Shown in pieces: positions 19,763 through 27,692 of a stretch of 64,000 bases of DNA. The notes beneath the pieces are model-generated. The model was not told where the DNA came from. It did no database searches and saw nothing but the letters and a program-made list of their open reading frames with translations. The stretch is taken from the NCBI RefSeq assembly GCF_902498785.1, contig NZ_LR701493.1, forward strand, positions 171,459 through 235,458, in the 5' to 3' direction. The first letter of the stretch is position 1; each line of letters starts with the position of its first letter. The stretch comes from Sphingomonas sp. EC-HK361. Lineage in GTDB: Bacteria > Pseudomonadota > Alphaproteobacteria > Sphingomonadales > Sphingomonadaceae. The position numbers and the translations under genes were made by a program.

Positions 19763-20689
19763 TTAGGCAGCATTCGCTGCGCGCGTCAGGCTGAGGAACA
19801 CGTCCTCCAGATCGGCTTCCTTCGTCGACACGTCGACGATTCCGAACCCGTCCGCCTGCACCGCGGCGAGGACTTCGCCGGCGTTCACCTTGTCCTTGGC
19901 GTAGGTGATCTCCAGCGTCCGCTCGCCCTTCAGCGTGATCTTCTGGAAGCACGCCGCCTGCGGCACGGCTGCGACATCCCGGTCGACGGTGACGGCGACG
20001 ATCTTTTCCTGCGCCTTGCCGACGAGATCGCGGGTCGGTTCGTTGGCGATGACTCGGCCGTGGTTGATGATCGCGATCCGGTCGCACAGCTGCTCGGCCT
20101 CCTCGAGATAGTGCGTCGTCAGCACCACCGTGACCCCGGCTTCGTTGAGAGAGCGGACATAGGTCCACAGTTGCTGGCGCAGCTCGATATCCACGCCCGC
20201 GGTCGGCTCGTCGAGGACGAGGACGGGCGGCGAGTGGACCATCGCCTTCGCCACCATCAGCCGACGCTTCATGCCGCCCGACAGCGTGCGGGCATAGGCG
20301 TTCGCCTTGTCCTCCAGGTGCACCGCGCGCAGCAGTTCGAGGCTGCGGCGGGCGGCCTTGGGCACGCCGTAGAGGCCGGCCTGGATCTCCAGCGTCTCGA
20401 ACGGGGTGAAGAAGGGATCGAAGAGGATTTCCTGGTTGACGATGCCGATCGACGCCTTGGCGTTGCGGGGGTGCTGGTCGATGTCGAAGCCCCAGATCGA
20501 CGCGCTGCCGCTCGTCTTGTTCACGAGGCCCGCGAGGATGTTGATGAGGGTCGACTTGCCCGCGCCGTTCGGCCCGAGCAGGCCGAAGATCTGGCCGCGG
20601 GGGACGTCGAACGTCACCCCGTAAAGCGCGCGCTTGCCGCCCTGATAGGTCTTGCAGAGGTCGGCGATCGCGATGGCGGCTTCGGTCAT
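19763..20689 (-). CDS. ABC transporter ATP-binding subunit (ABC-2/CcmA type), no partner permease nearby
   Basis: A 308-residue nucleotide-binding subunit: Walker A GPNGAGKST, Q-loop region IGIVNQEILFDPFFTPFE, signature LSGGMKRRLMVAKAM, Walker B VLVLDEPTAGVD and the switch His in LTTHYLEEA. The YEAGL-type LEIQAGLYGVPK segment and a C-terminal extension of about 80 residues are typical of ABC-2 exporters of drugs or polysaccharides. A partner permease normally adjoins; none is seen on either side. The start at ATG 20689 is preferred to 20752, whose extension has no homology-like features. Confidence 0.88.
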   Translation of the reverse strand: MTEAAIAIADLCKTYQGGKRALYGVTFDVPRGQIFGLLGPNGAGKSTLINILAGLVNKTSGSASIWGFDIDQHPRNAKASIGIVNQEILFDPFFTPFETLEIQAGLYGVPKAARRSLELLRAVHLEDKANAYARTLSGGMKRRLMVAKAMVHSPPVLVLDEPTAGVDIELRQQLWTYVRSLNEAGVTVVLTTHYLEEAEQLCDRIAIINHGRVIANEPTRDLVGKAQEKIVAVTVDRDVAAVPQAACFQKITLKGERTLEITYAKDKVNAGEVLAAVQADGFGIVDVSTKEADLEDVFLSLTRAANAA

Positions 20690-20766
20690 GGGTGCGCGAT
20701 AGGCTTCGGCGCCGCTCGCCTCAACCCGCGATTGCGCACGCGCGACCACCACGCTATCGGCCGCGC

Positions 20767-20997
20767 ATGGTCCCGCCGCCCGAAACCACCCGCGTCTCCC
20801 ACCGCCGCGTCGCCTGTGACGGCGCGCAGGACGGCATCCCTGCCGCGCTCGGCCATCCGCGAGTCTGGCTGGAGATCGACGAGACCGGCTACACCGATTG
20901 CGGTTATTGCGACCGGCGCTTCATCCTGATCGGCGGCCCGGCGGACGGCGCGGATCAGGCGACGCTCCCCGATCACGGGGATGGCGCGGGCCGCTGA
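20767..20997 (+). CDS. CHCC-type zinc-finger protein (NDUFS6-like)
   Basis: A 76-residue protein with the zf-CHCC pattern: Cys in VACDGAQ, His in LGHPRVWLEI, and two Cys in YTDCGYCDRRFIL. The same Zn fold forms the C terminus of mitochondrial complex I subunit NDUFS6. In alphaproteobacteria it is a small free-standing protein, so a role with complex I is an inference from the family. It ends 20 bases before tldD on the same strand and is divergent from the ABC ATPase. Confidence 0.88.
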   Translation: MVPPPETTRVSHRRVACDGAQDGIPAALGHPRVWLEIDETGYTDCGYCDRRFILIGGPADGADQATLPDHGDGAGR

Positions 20998-21016
20998 GCC
21001 CCCTATATTCGGGCGC

Positions 21017-22456
21017 ATGACCAGCCCGCTGCCTTCGTCCGCCGATCCCCGCCACTTCCTCTACCGCGATGCGCTCGACCCCGAGACCGCGCAGGCGCTG
21101 ACCGCCAAGGCGCTCGACAAGGCGGACGACGGCGAGTTGTATCTGCAATACCGCAAGTCGGAGGCGTTTGGCTTCGATGACGGGAGGCTGAAGACCGCGA
21201 GCTACGATACGCATTCGGGCTTCGGTCTCCGCGCCGTGTCGGGCGAGATGACCGCCTTCGCGCACGCCAACGAGCTGTCCCCGGCGGCGATCAAGCGGGC
21301 GGCGGAGACGATGGCGCTCATCGATCCGTCTGAGGCGGCGAAGGCGCCGCGCCCGCGCAGCACCAACCGGCATCTCTATACCGACGCCGATCCGCTCGAC
21401 CTCGTGCCTTTTTCCGACAAGGTGAACCTGTGCCAGACGATCGACGCCGCCGCGCGCGCGCGCGACAGCCGTGTGGCACAGGTCTCGGTCGGGCTGTCGG
21501 GGACGTGGGGCGTCGTCGAGATCGTCCGCGCCGACGGCTTCGTCGCGACCGACGTGCGGCCGCTGGTGCGCCTGAATGTCCAGATCGTCGTCGAGCAGAA
21601 CGGCCGGCGCGAGACGGGGACGTTCGGGATGGGCGGGCGCTATCTCTACGACCGGCTGTTCCAGCCCGAAACCTGGAACCGCGCGATCGACGAGGCGCTG
21701 GCACAGGCGCTGGTGAACCTCGAATCGATCGATGCGCCCGCGGGCGAGATGACGGTGCTGCTGAGCGCGGGCTGGCCGGGGATCATCTTGCACGAGGCGA
21801 TCGGCCACGGGCTGGAGGGCGATTTCAACAGGAAGGGCACCTCCGCCTTTTCGGGTCGCATCGGCGAGCGGGTCGCGGCGCCGGGGGTGACGGTGGTGGA
21901 CGACGGCTCGATCGCCGACCGGCGCGGGTCGCTGTCGATCGACGACGAGGGCACGCCGACGCAGGAGAATGTCCTGATCGAGGACGGCATCCTCAAGGGC
22001 TACATGCAGGACCGCCTGAACGCGCGGCTGATGGGGGTCGAGCCGACCGGCAACGGGAGGCGTGAGAGTTTCGCGCACGCGCCGATGCCGCGAATGACCA
22101 ATACCTTCATGCGGGCTGGCCAAGACGATCCGGCCGAGTTGATGTCCCGCGTGAAGCGCGGCATCTTCGCCAAGTCGTTCGGCGGCGGGCAAGTCGATAT
22201 CGTCTCGGGAAAGTTCGTGTTCAGTTGCACTGAAGCGTACATGATCGAGAACGGCAAATTGGGCGCGCCGATCAAGGGCGCGACGCTGATCGGCGACGGG
22301 CCGAGCGTGCTGACCAAGGTGACCGGCATCGGCAACGATTTCGCGCTGGACGAAGGGATCGGCGTTTGCGGCAAGGGCGGGCAATCGGTGCCCGCGGGGG
22401 TCGGGCAGCCGACGATGCTGGTGAGCGGGATTACGGTGGGCGGGACAGCGGCTTGA
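21017..22456 (+). CDS. tldD: Metalloprotease TldD
   Basis: TldD, usually with TldE/PmbA, forms a Zn-dependent protease that trims unstructured peptides such as microcin precursors and CcdA. The 479-residue protein carries the signature HEAIGHGLEGDFNRKG (HExxxH) near residue 260, followed by SAFSGRIGERVA, and a C-terminal Cys-bearing FVFSCTEAYMIENGK zinc site. ATG 21017 is preferred to an in-frame start 12 codons upstream. It directly abuts, tail to tail, a CcdB gene. pmbA is not in the window. Confidence 0.94.
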   Translation: MTSPLPSSADPRHFLYRDALDPETAQALTAKALDKADDGELYLQYRKSEAFGFDDGRLKTASYDTHSGFGLRAVSGEMTAFAHANELSPAAIKRAAETMALIDPSEAAKAPRPRSTNRHLYTDADPLDLVPFSDKVNLCQTIDAAARARDSRVAQVSVGLSGTWGVVEIVRADGFVATDVRPLVRLNVQIVVEQNGRRETGTFGMGGRYLYDRLFQPETWNRAIDEALAQALVNLESIDAPAGEMTVLLSAGWPGIILHEAIGHGLEGDFNRKGTSAFSGRIGERVAAPGVTVVDDGSIADRRGSLSIDDEGTPTQENVLIEDGILKGYMQDRLNARLMGVEPTGNGRRESFAHAPMPRMTNTFMRAGQDDPAELMSRVKRGIFAKSFGGGQVDIVSGKFVFSCTEAYMIENGKLGAPIKGATLIGDGPSVLTKVTGIGNDFALDEGIGVCGKGGQSVPAGVGQPTMLVSGITVGGTAA

Positions 22457-22753
22457 TCAGTAGCCGCTGATCAGCATGTCGAGCGCGGCTTTGATGTCCC
22501 ATTCGTGCGCGGCCAACGATGCCACGGGTCGGCCAAGCTGGCGGCGATCGACCGACCGCAGGAATTGCGCTGCGACGCGGTAACGCGTTCCGTCGATCGT
22601 GACTTCGGGGTTGAGCCGCGATTGCCAGACCGTCGGCTCATCCGGATCGCGTAGGGGCGCCACGACGCGCGAACGCAGATCGTTTAGGAGGTCGCTTTGG
22701 CAATCGACGACATAACCGTGGCCGGCGATCAGATGCACATCGAATTGCGCCAT
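22457..22753 (-). CDS. ccdB: CcdB family toxin
   Basis: CcdB poisons DNA gyrase by trapping the GyrA-DNA complex. The 98-residue protein starts MAQFDVHL and shows family landmarks: a YVVDCQSDLLNDLRSRVVAP strand-helix, PLRDPDEP, a central NPEVTIDGTRYRVAAQ barrel segment, and a C terminus ending DMLISGY; CcdB usually ends near a GI dipeptide and needs a Trp about three residues earlier, which is not obvious here, so toxicity is unproven. It overlaps ccdA (TGATG), and its stop abuts the tldD stop with no spacer. Confidence 0.85.
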   Translation of the reverse strand: MAQFDVHLIAGHGYVVDCQSDLLNDLRSRVVAPLRDPDEPTVWQSRLNPEVTIDGTRYRVAAQFLRSVDRRQLGRPVASLAAHEWDIKAALDMLISGY

Positions 22754-22998
22754 CAAAGAACGTGAAGGCCCGCGAGCGGAATCCCGTTCTCCTCGATCCA
22801 GCGGTTATGCGCTTCGATCCGTTCGCGATTTTCTTCCTTCCAGCGCTGGGTCTGAGCCGCTCGGGTCGCTTCGCGGAGCGCCGCTTCGCTGACCTGCGAG
22901 AGGTTGATGCCCACCGCGCGCGCCGCCTGCACGATTCCGGTATCGAGCGAGACGTTGACCGGCTTCCTCTTGCCGGAAGACATGCTACCATGCTTCAT
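22753..22998 (-). CDS. ccdA: CcdA family antitoxin
   Basis: The 81-residue partner has an N-terminal ribbon-helix-helix DNA-binding segment (KRKPVNVSLDTGIVQAARAVG, split at about residues 10-30) followed by an acidic/aromatic tail WKEENRERIEAHNRWIEENG that in CcdA wraps the toxin. The NAL-type sequence DAEAL is replaced by LSQVSEAALREAT. The first ATG (22998) is used; a second at 22983 is equally possible. It is divergent from the flavin reductase-like gene and would autorepress the pair. Confidence 0.85.
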   Translation of the reverse strand: MKHGSMSSGKRKPVNVSLDTGIVQAARAVGINLSQVSEAALREATRAAQTQRWKEENRERIEAHNRWIEENGIPLAGLHVL

Positions 22999-23045
22999 GG
23001 AGCAAATCTATGCGCATTGTAGATGCGCGTCAATCGGAGCTTCGG

Positions 23046-23594
23046 ATGGAATTCTTCGACCAGCTCACCGACGATCACTGCGCCTTTATCGCTCGGCAGC
23101 CGGTGTTTTTCGTCGCGACCGCCGCGGATGGCGCGCGGATTAACCTCAGTCCCAAGGGCATGGACACGTTCCGCGTGCTCGATGCGAACACCGTTGCCTA
23201 TCTCGATCTCGGCGGGTCGGGGAACGAGACGCAGGCGCATCTAGCGGCAGACGGGCGGATCACCGTCATGTTTTGCGCCTTCGACAATCCTGCGCTGATC
23301 CTTCGCCTTTACGGCCGTGGCACCTTCACGGTTGCGGGTGAGGCGGGGTTCGACGCGCTCGCGGTGCATTTTCCCGATTATCCCGGTCGGCGGCAGGTGT
23401 TCACGATTGCGATCGAGAGCGTGCAAACGAGTTGCGGCTGGGGTGTGCCGCGAATGACACTGGAAAAGGAACGCGCGACCCTGGCCAGATATCATGCGCA
23501 GTCCGATCCGGGTGCCTATCTGGAAAAGATCGCCAGCCGGACGCGGAGCATCGACGGGCTGCCGGTGCGGGTTCAGACGGTGATTCCCGCATGA
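23046..23594 (+). CDS. Pyridoxamine 5'-phosphate oxidase-family flavoprotein
   Basis: A 182-residue split-barrel FMN-binding protein. Visible features are FIARQPVFFVATAADGARINLSPKG (as residues about 15-40), the YLDLGGSGNETQAHL loop, ITVMFCAF and the C-terminal SCGWGVPRM segment typical of a PNPOx-like subfamily that is not the true PdxH. Its substrate is unknown. The start at 23046 follows a GGAG motif at suitable distance; the earlier ATG (23010) has none. Its TGA overlaps the next ATG. Confidence 0.82.
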   Translation: MEFFDQLTDDHCAFIARQPVFFVATAADGARINLSPKGMDTFRVLDANTVAYLDLGGSGNETQAHLAADGRITVMFCAFDNPALILRLYGRGTFTVAGEAGFDALAVHFPDYPGRRQVFTIAIESVQTSCGWGVPRMTLEKERATLARYHAQSDPGAYLEKIASRTRSIDGLPVRVQTVIPA

Positions 23595-23791
23595 GCCTCG
23601 TCGAACTTGGCCGCTACGATCGCAACCTCGCCAACATCCTTGTCGGCAAGCTGGAGAGCGAGGGCATACCCGCCTTTGCCTTCGATGGCGGTGCGAGCAT
23701 CGCGGACGGCAGCTGGCTGCTGATCCCGGTACGCGTGATGGTCGATGAAGAGAATCTAGCCGCGGCCCAGGCGATCGCTGGCGCTGCCTGA
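23591..23791 (+). CDS. DUF2007-family small protein
   Basis: A 66-residue protein starting MSLVELGRYDRNLANILVG, with the DUF2007 pattern: a first helix that precedes SEGIPAFAFDGG, a central WLLIPVRVMVDEENLAAA strand-helix, and an AxxIA end. The family fold is a small ferredoxin-like domain sometimes annotated as a putative signal-transducing protein; the role is unknown. It begins inside the stop codon of the preceding flavoprotein (ATGA), so the two form one operon. Confidence 0.85.
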   Translation: MSLVELGRYDRNLANILVGKLESEGIPAFAFDGGASIADGSWLLIPVRVMVDEENLAAAQAIAGAA

Positions 23792-23883
23792 AAAAAAGGC
23801 ATCTGTTCGCATTTGCACAAAAACCGATCGTTTCACGTAATGATCTGATGTCGCGAACGTTGGTAACGTAAGACTTTATTCAC

Positions 23884-23900
23884 TTGGCACGCTCGTTGCG
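23884..23900 (+). promoter_or_regulatory. Sigma-54 promoter of glnK-amtB
   Basis: TTGGCACGCTCGTTGCG fits the sigma-54 consensus TGGCAC-N5-TTGC exactly at the -24 and -12 elements. The expected start is about 12 bases downstream, leaving a 5' leader of about 25 bases to the GTG of glnK. Sigma-54 dependence of glnK-amtB under NtrC is standard in proteobacteria. No convincing NtrC site was picked out upstream by eye. Confidence 0.88.
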
Positions 23901-23936
23901 AAGCCGTTCCCCGGAACAATCTGCAAGGGGGCTCGG

Positions 23937-24275
23937 GTGAAGCTGGTCATCGCCATCATCAAACCGTTCAAGCTCGACGAAGTGCGCGAGGCGCTTACCG
24001 GGGTCGGCGTCCAGGGCATGACGGTCAGCGAGGTCAAGGGCTTCGGTCGCCAGAAGGGCCAGACCGAAATCTACCGCGGTGCCGAATACAGCACCAACAT
24101 GGTGCCCAAGATCAAGATCGAGATCGTCTGCGCGACCGACCTCTCAGACCGCGTGGTCGAGGCGATCCAGGCCTCCGCCAACACCGGAGCAATCGGCGAC
24201 GGCAAAATCTTCGTGCTCGACGTCGGGCAGGCGGTGCGCATCCGCACCGGCGAAACCGATCAGACTGCCCTGTGA
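23937..24275 (+). CDS. glnK: PII nitrogen regulatory protein
   Basis: This PII signal protein reports 2-oxoglutarate and ATP/ADP status and gates AmtB. The 112 residues start (GTG) VKLVIAIIKPFKLDEVREAL-like, contain the T-loop with the uridylylation Tyr in GQTEIYRGAEYSTNMVPK, and both PII signatures (EVKGFGRQKGQTEIYRG; ANTGAIGDGKIFVLDV). AAGGGGG precedes the GTG. It belongs with amtB downstream, so glnK is preferred to glnB as the name. Confidence 0.95.
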   Translation: MKLVIAIIKPFKLDEVREALTGVGVQGMTVSEVKGFGRQKGQTEIYRGAEYSTNMVPKIKIEIVCATDLSDRVVEAIQASANTGAIGDGKIFVLDVGQAVRIRTGETDQTAL

Positions 24276-24313
24276 GCGGCGCGAACGTGCCTGGGGCTGT
24301 GAGGGAAGGGGGA

Positions 24314-25648
24314 ATGATGACGCTTTCGAAATCCGTGAGCCTCGCCAGTGTGGGCTTCGTGCTGTTCGCCGCGCTGCCGGCCTGGGCGCAGGACGCCGCC
24401 GCGGCCACGCCGCCGCCGACCGTCAACAAGGGCGATACGGCCTGGATGATGACCTCCACCATCCTCGTCTTGATGATGATCGTGCCGGGCCTTGCGCTGT
24501 TCTACGGCGGCCTCACCCGCGCGAAGAACATGCTCTCCACCATGACCCAGATCGGTGCGGTCGCGGCGCTCGCGATGCTGATCTGGGTGATGTGGGGCTA
24601 TACGATGGCGTTCGGCGACGGGGGCGGGAACTTCATCTCAGGCTTCGGCAAGGCGTTCCTCCACGGCATCACGCCGGATTCGACCGCGGCGACCTTCACC
24701 GCCGGGGTCGCGATTCCCGAATATGTCTTCGTCTGCTTCCAGATGACCTTTGCCGCGATCACCGTCGCGCTGGTGCTGGGGTCGGTCGTCGAGCGGATGA
24801 AGTTCTCGGCGGTGATGGTGTTCGGCGCCGTCTGGCTGACGATCGTCTACTTCCCCATCGCGCATATGGTCTGGGCATCGGGCGGGCTGTTCTTCAAGAT
24901 GGGCGCGCTCGATTTCGCGGGCGGCACCGTCGTTCACATCAATGCCGGCGTCTCGGCGCTGGTGGCAGCGCTCATCCTCGGCAAGCGGATCGGCTACCCG
25001 ACCGAGCGGATCGTGCCGCATTCGCTGACCATGACGGGGGTTGGCACCGGGTTGCTCTGGGTCGGCTGGTTCGGCTTCAACGCAGGCTCCGCGCTGGAGG
25101 CCAACGGATCGGCGGCGCTCGCGATGATCAACACCTTTGTCGCCACCGCATCGGCGGGGCTGTTCTGGATGCTGATCGAGCGGGTCAATGGCCACAAGGG
25201 CTCCGCCCTCGGTTTCTGCTCGGGCATTATCGCGGGCCTAGTCGCGGTGACCCCGGCGGCGGGCAATTCCGGGCCGTTCGGCGCGATCGTCCTCGGCGCC
25301 GTCGCCTCGGTCGTATGCTATTATGCGGTGTCGGTGCTCAAGCCCCGGCTCGGCTATGACGACGCGCTCGACGCCTTCGGCATCCACGGCATCGGCGGCA
25401 TGATCGGCGCGATCGGGACCGGCATCGTCTATGCGCCGTCGCTCGGCGGCCCCGGCAAGCCCGATTTCGACATGGGGCACCAGATCGTCACCCAGCTCGC
25501 GACCGTCGCGACGACGATCGTCTGGGCCGCGGTCGGAACCGGCATCGCGATCTATGCCGCCAAGGCGGTCACCGGCCTGCGCGTCTCCACCGACGTCGAG
25601 CGCGAAGGCCTCGACCTCGGCGAGCATGGCGAGCGCGCCTATAACTGA
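24314..25648 (+). CDS. amtB: Ammonium transporter
   Basis: AmtB is a trimeric inner-membrane ammonium channel. The 444-residue product has a signal sequence cleaved near ALPAWAQDA, then eleven hydrophobic segments. Landmarks are ALFYGGLTRAKNMLST, the conserved pore histidines in VVHINAGVSALVAA and FGIHGIGGMIGAIGTG, and the PII-binding C terminus DLGEHGERAYN. GGAAGGGGGA precedes the tandem ATG (24314/24317); the longer GTG start at 24272 overlapping glnK is less likely. It shares the sigma-54 promoter with glnK. Confidence 0.96.
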   Translation: MMTLSKSVSLASVGFVLFAALPAWAQDAAAATPPPTVNKGDTAWMMTSTILVLMMIVPGLALFYGGLTRAKNMLSTMTQIGAVAALAMLIWVMWGYTMAFGDGGGNFISGFGKAFLHGITPDSTAATFTAGVAIPEYVFVCFQMTFAAITVALVLGSVVERMKFSAVMVFGAVWLTIVYFPIAHMVWASGGLFFKMGALDFAGGTVVHINAGVSALVAALILGKRIGYPTERIVPHSLTMTGVGTGLLWVGWFGFNAGSALEANGSAALAMINTFVATASAGLFWMLIERVNGHKGSALGFCSGIIAGLVAVTPAAGNSGPFGAIVLGAVASVVCYYAVSVLKPRLGYDDALDAFGIHGIGGMIGAIGTGIVYAPSLGGPGKPDFDMGHQIVTQLATVATTIVWAAVGTGIAIYAAKAVTGLRVSTDVEREGLDLGEHGERAYN

Positions 25649-25706
25649 TCGGGCGCGGGGGCTGTGCCCCGCGTCACAAAGGGGTTCCTCCTGCGGACGA
25701 CCTCAG

Positions 25707-25735
25707 CCCCGGCGCGAAAGTGCCGGGGTTTTTTT
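25707..25735 (+). terminator. Rho-independent terminator after amtB
   Basis: A perfect 7-bp stem CCCCGGC/GCCGGGG with an eight-base loop is followed at once by seven T residues. It lies 58 bases past the amtB stop and ends the glnK-amtB unit. Confidence 0.93.
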
Positions 25736-25751
25736 GCGTTCCGCCTCGGAT

Positions 25752-25836
25752 CGTCATCCCAGCGAAGGCTGGGATCTATGTCTCTCGGTTGTGTGTCCCA
25801 TCAGCAGACATGGGCCCCTGCCTTCGCAGGGGCGAC
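25752..25836. repeat. Intergenic palindromic repeat pair (GTCATCCC type)
   Basis: Two hairpin units stand back to back: ATCCCAGCGAAGGCTGGGAT and CCCCTGCCTTCGCAGGGGC, both with a central GAAGG/CCTTC core. The same core recurs at 32520, 33513 and 37226. Such elements fill gaps between convergent genes in sphingomonads and resemble REP sequences. This one lies between amtB and the convergent desaturase-like gene. Confidence 0.8.
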
Positions 25837-25839
25837 GAT

Positions 25840-26733
25840 TTATGGAGCGCGTCCGTCCCGCACAGTCCACTTCTCCCGGATCGTCTCGCTCGTCTCGCGG
25901 CTGCCGTCGTGGCTCCAGCCAGGCGGGCGCCAGAGATACCCCAGTTTCGCCCGCCACGGCGCCGTCCAAACGTCGCGCGCAATCCCGATCCATTCGTGCG
26001 TCGCTGCCCAAAGCAGGTTGAAGCTGCCCAACTGGTGCACGATCCCGTAGCGCGGGCGGTCGTCGTCGCGCTCGAGCTCGAAGGTGCCGAACATCCGATC
26101 CCAAACGATGAACACGCCGGCATAGTTTCGGTCGAGATAGCGCGCATTGGTCGCGTGGTGGACGCGGTGGTGCGACGGCGTGTTCATCACCGCCTCGAAC
26201 CAGCGCGGGCAGCGGCCGATCACCTCGGTGTGAATCCAGAACTGGTAGATGAGATTCACACCCGCCACGAAGAAGACCATCGCCGGTGGGAAGCCGATCA
26301 GGAACAGCGGCAGACGGAATAGGAAGGCGAGGCTGAAAAACGCCGTCCATGTCTGCCGCAGCGCGGTGCTCAGATTATAGTGCTGGCTCGAATGATGGAT
26401 GACGTGGCTCGCCCAGAACCACCGCACCCGGTGCGCCGATCGGTGGAAGACGTAATAGGCGAAGTCGTCGATGACGAAAGCGACGACGAACCAGTACCAC
26501 GCATAGCCGATGTCGAAGAGGCGGAATTGCCACACCCATGTCGCCAGCGCGAACACCGCCCCCGCCGACAGGACCCCCGCAACCGTGCTGCCGAGCCCCA
26601 GCGCGAGACTGGTCAGCGTATCACGCGGTTCATAGCGCGTGCGGTCCTTGATCGCCGCGACGATCATCTCCGCGAGCACGAGCAGGACGAACACCGGGAC
26701 CGCAAGGTTCACCGGATCTGGCAGCCTCTCCAT
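25840..26733 (-). CDS. Sterol desaturase / fatty acid hydroxylase family membrane protein
   Basis: A 297-residue integral membrane di-iron protein. The three histidine clusters are complete: FHRSAHRVRWFWASHVIHH at about residues 95-115 and HHRVHHATN near 190. Four or so hydrophobic segments surround them. Family members hydroxylate or desaturate lipids at the membrane; ornithine-lipid, hopanoid or alkylglycerol substrates are possible and the sequence alone does not decide. It stands apart from the carotenoid cluster 7 kb away and its stop is reached just past a palindromic repeat. Confidence 0.85.
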   Translation of the reverse strand: MERLPDPVNLAVPVFVLLVLAEMIVAAIKDRTRYEPRDTLTSLALGLGSTVAGVLSAGAVFALATWVWQFRLFDIGYAWYWFVVAFVIDDFAYYVFHRSAHRVRWFWASHVIHHSSQHYNLSTALRQTWTAFFSLAFLFRLPLFLIGFPPAMVFFVAGVNLIYQFWIHTEVIGRCPRWFEAVMNTPSHHRVHHATNARYLDRNYAGVFIVWDRMFGTFELERDDDRPRYGIVHQLGSFNLLWAATHEWIGIARDVWTAPWRAKLGYLWRPPGWSHDGSRETSETIREKWTVRDGRAP

Positions 26734-26743
26734 GAGGCTCTGC

Positions 26744-27139
26744 TTACACCGCTGTCAGTTGTGGCGCCAGTTGGCGAATGTGGAGCGCGGTGACGCCGGC
26801 GAGGAGTACCGATCCAAAGCGGCGTTCGCCGGTGTCGATCATCATCCCGGCCGGGACCGCGCGCACCTTCTGCCAGATGATCTCGCGCACCGCGATCCGC
26901 GCGCCGTGCACCTTCAGCGCGACGACCCGGCCGCGTCCGTCCACCACGAGCGCCGCCTGTCCGTCCGTGCCGACGATCGCGCTTTCTCCGCGAAAACCTG
27001 CGATGGCTGCATCCGCCTCGCGGATCGCGTCCTCGGGCTCATCGATGCGCGCGGTGCCGCGGCCGAGGCGAAGCGCCCACGCGATACCGGTCAGGATCAG
27101 AATCGCGGCGAGCGACCCGCCGAATATCAGCCAGTTCAT
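26744..27139 (-). CDS. Hypothetical single-pass membrane protein
   Basis: This 131-residue protein has one N-terminal membrane segment, NWLIFGGSLAAILILTGIAW, then a small alpha/beta domain containing DEPEDAIREADAAIAGFRG and a strand-rich half (IVGTDGQAALVVDGRGRVVAL, split). It has the look of a conserved sphingomonad membrane-anchored protein; I do not know its function. It lies 10 bases upstream of the desaturase-like gene on the same strand and is likely co-transcribed. Confidence 0.72.
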   Translation of the reverse strand: MNWLIFGGSLAAILILTGIAWALRLGRGTARIDEPEDAIREADAAIAGFRGESAIVGTDGQAALVVDGRGRVVALKVHGARIAVREIIWQKVRAVPAGMMIDTGERRFGSVLLAGVTALHIRQLAPQLTAV

Positions 27140-27191
27140 TCACCAATCCTCGAAAGCGGGCAGTAACAATCCGATCCGCCTTCCGTTCGCC

Positions 27192-27243
27192 CTGAGCGAA
27201 GTCGAAGGGCAAGCGCCAGGCACGGTGCTTCGACTTCGCTCAG
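27192..27243. repeat. Intergenic inverted repeat (CTTCGACTTCGCTCAG type)
   Basis: CTGAGCGAAGTCGAAG (27192-27207) and its exact reverse complement (27228-27243) face each other across 20 bases, flanked by CCGTTCG/AAACGG. This is a second repeat family, distinct from the GTCATCCC type, also widely seen between genes of alphaproteobacteria. It lies between two minus-strand genes. Confidence 0.8.
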
Positions 27244-27266
27244 CACAAACGGTTCAGGCGCATTCT

Positions 27267-27692
27267 TCAAGCGCTCGCAAGCGCGTCGAGCATGGGACGG
27301 ATGCCGCTGAGGTCATAGCCGGCGGCGGCGGCCTGCGCGGTGAGGAGGTCGGGATCGCGCCCGGCCTTGGCGGCAGCGAGCGCCCAGAGATTGCACGACC
27401 GCGTGCCCGAGCGGCAATAGGCGAGCACCGGGCCGTCGGCGGCCACCAGCGCGGCGGCCATCGCATCGAGCTGCGGATGGCTGAACCCCGCCTGCGTCAC
27501 AGGAATCGCTGTATAGCCGAGTCCTGCGGTCTCCGCGGCGGCACGGATCGCCTCGCCCTTGGGCTGGCCCGCTTCCTCGCCGTCGGGGCGGTTGTTGACG
27601 ATCGCGACATAGCCCGCGGCCTTGATCGCGGCGATGTCCTCGGGCGCGATCTGCGGCGCGACTGCGACGGATTCGTTGATGGGGCGGATCAT
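27267..27692 (-). CDS. TIGR01244-family sulfurtransferase/phosphatase-like protein (DUF442)
   Basis: A 141-residue dual-specificity-phosphatase-fold protein, starting MIRPINESVAVAPQIAP. The active-site loop is AYCRSGTRSCNLW near residue 98, whose CRSGTR loop fits the beta-lactamase-hydrolase/rhodanese-like DUF442 group that acts on persulfides. In some relatives this domain is fused to a sulfur dioxygenase; here it is free-standing. Its ATG overlaps the recQ stop (ATGA), so it is co-translated with recQ. A longer frame beginning inside recQ is rejected. Confidence 0.82.
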   Translation of the reverse strand: MIRPINESVAVAPQIAPEDIAAIKAAGYVAIVNNRPDGEEAGQPKGEAIRAAAETAGLGYTAIPVTQAGFSHPQLDAMAAALVAADGPVLAYCRSGTRSCNLWALAAAKAGRDPDLLTAQAAAAGYDLSGIRPMLDALASA

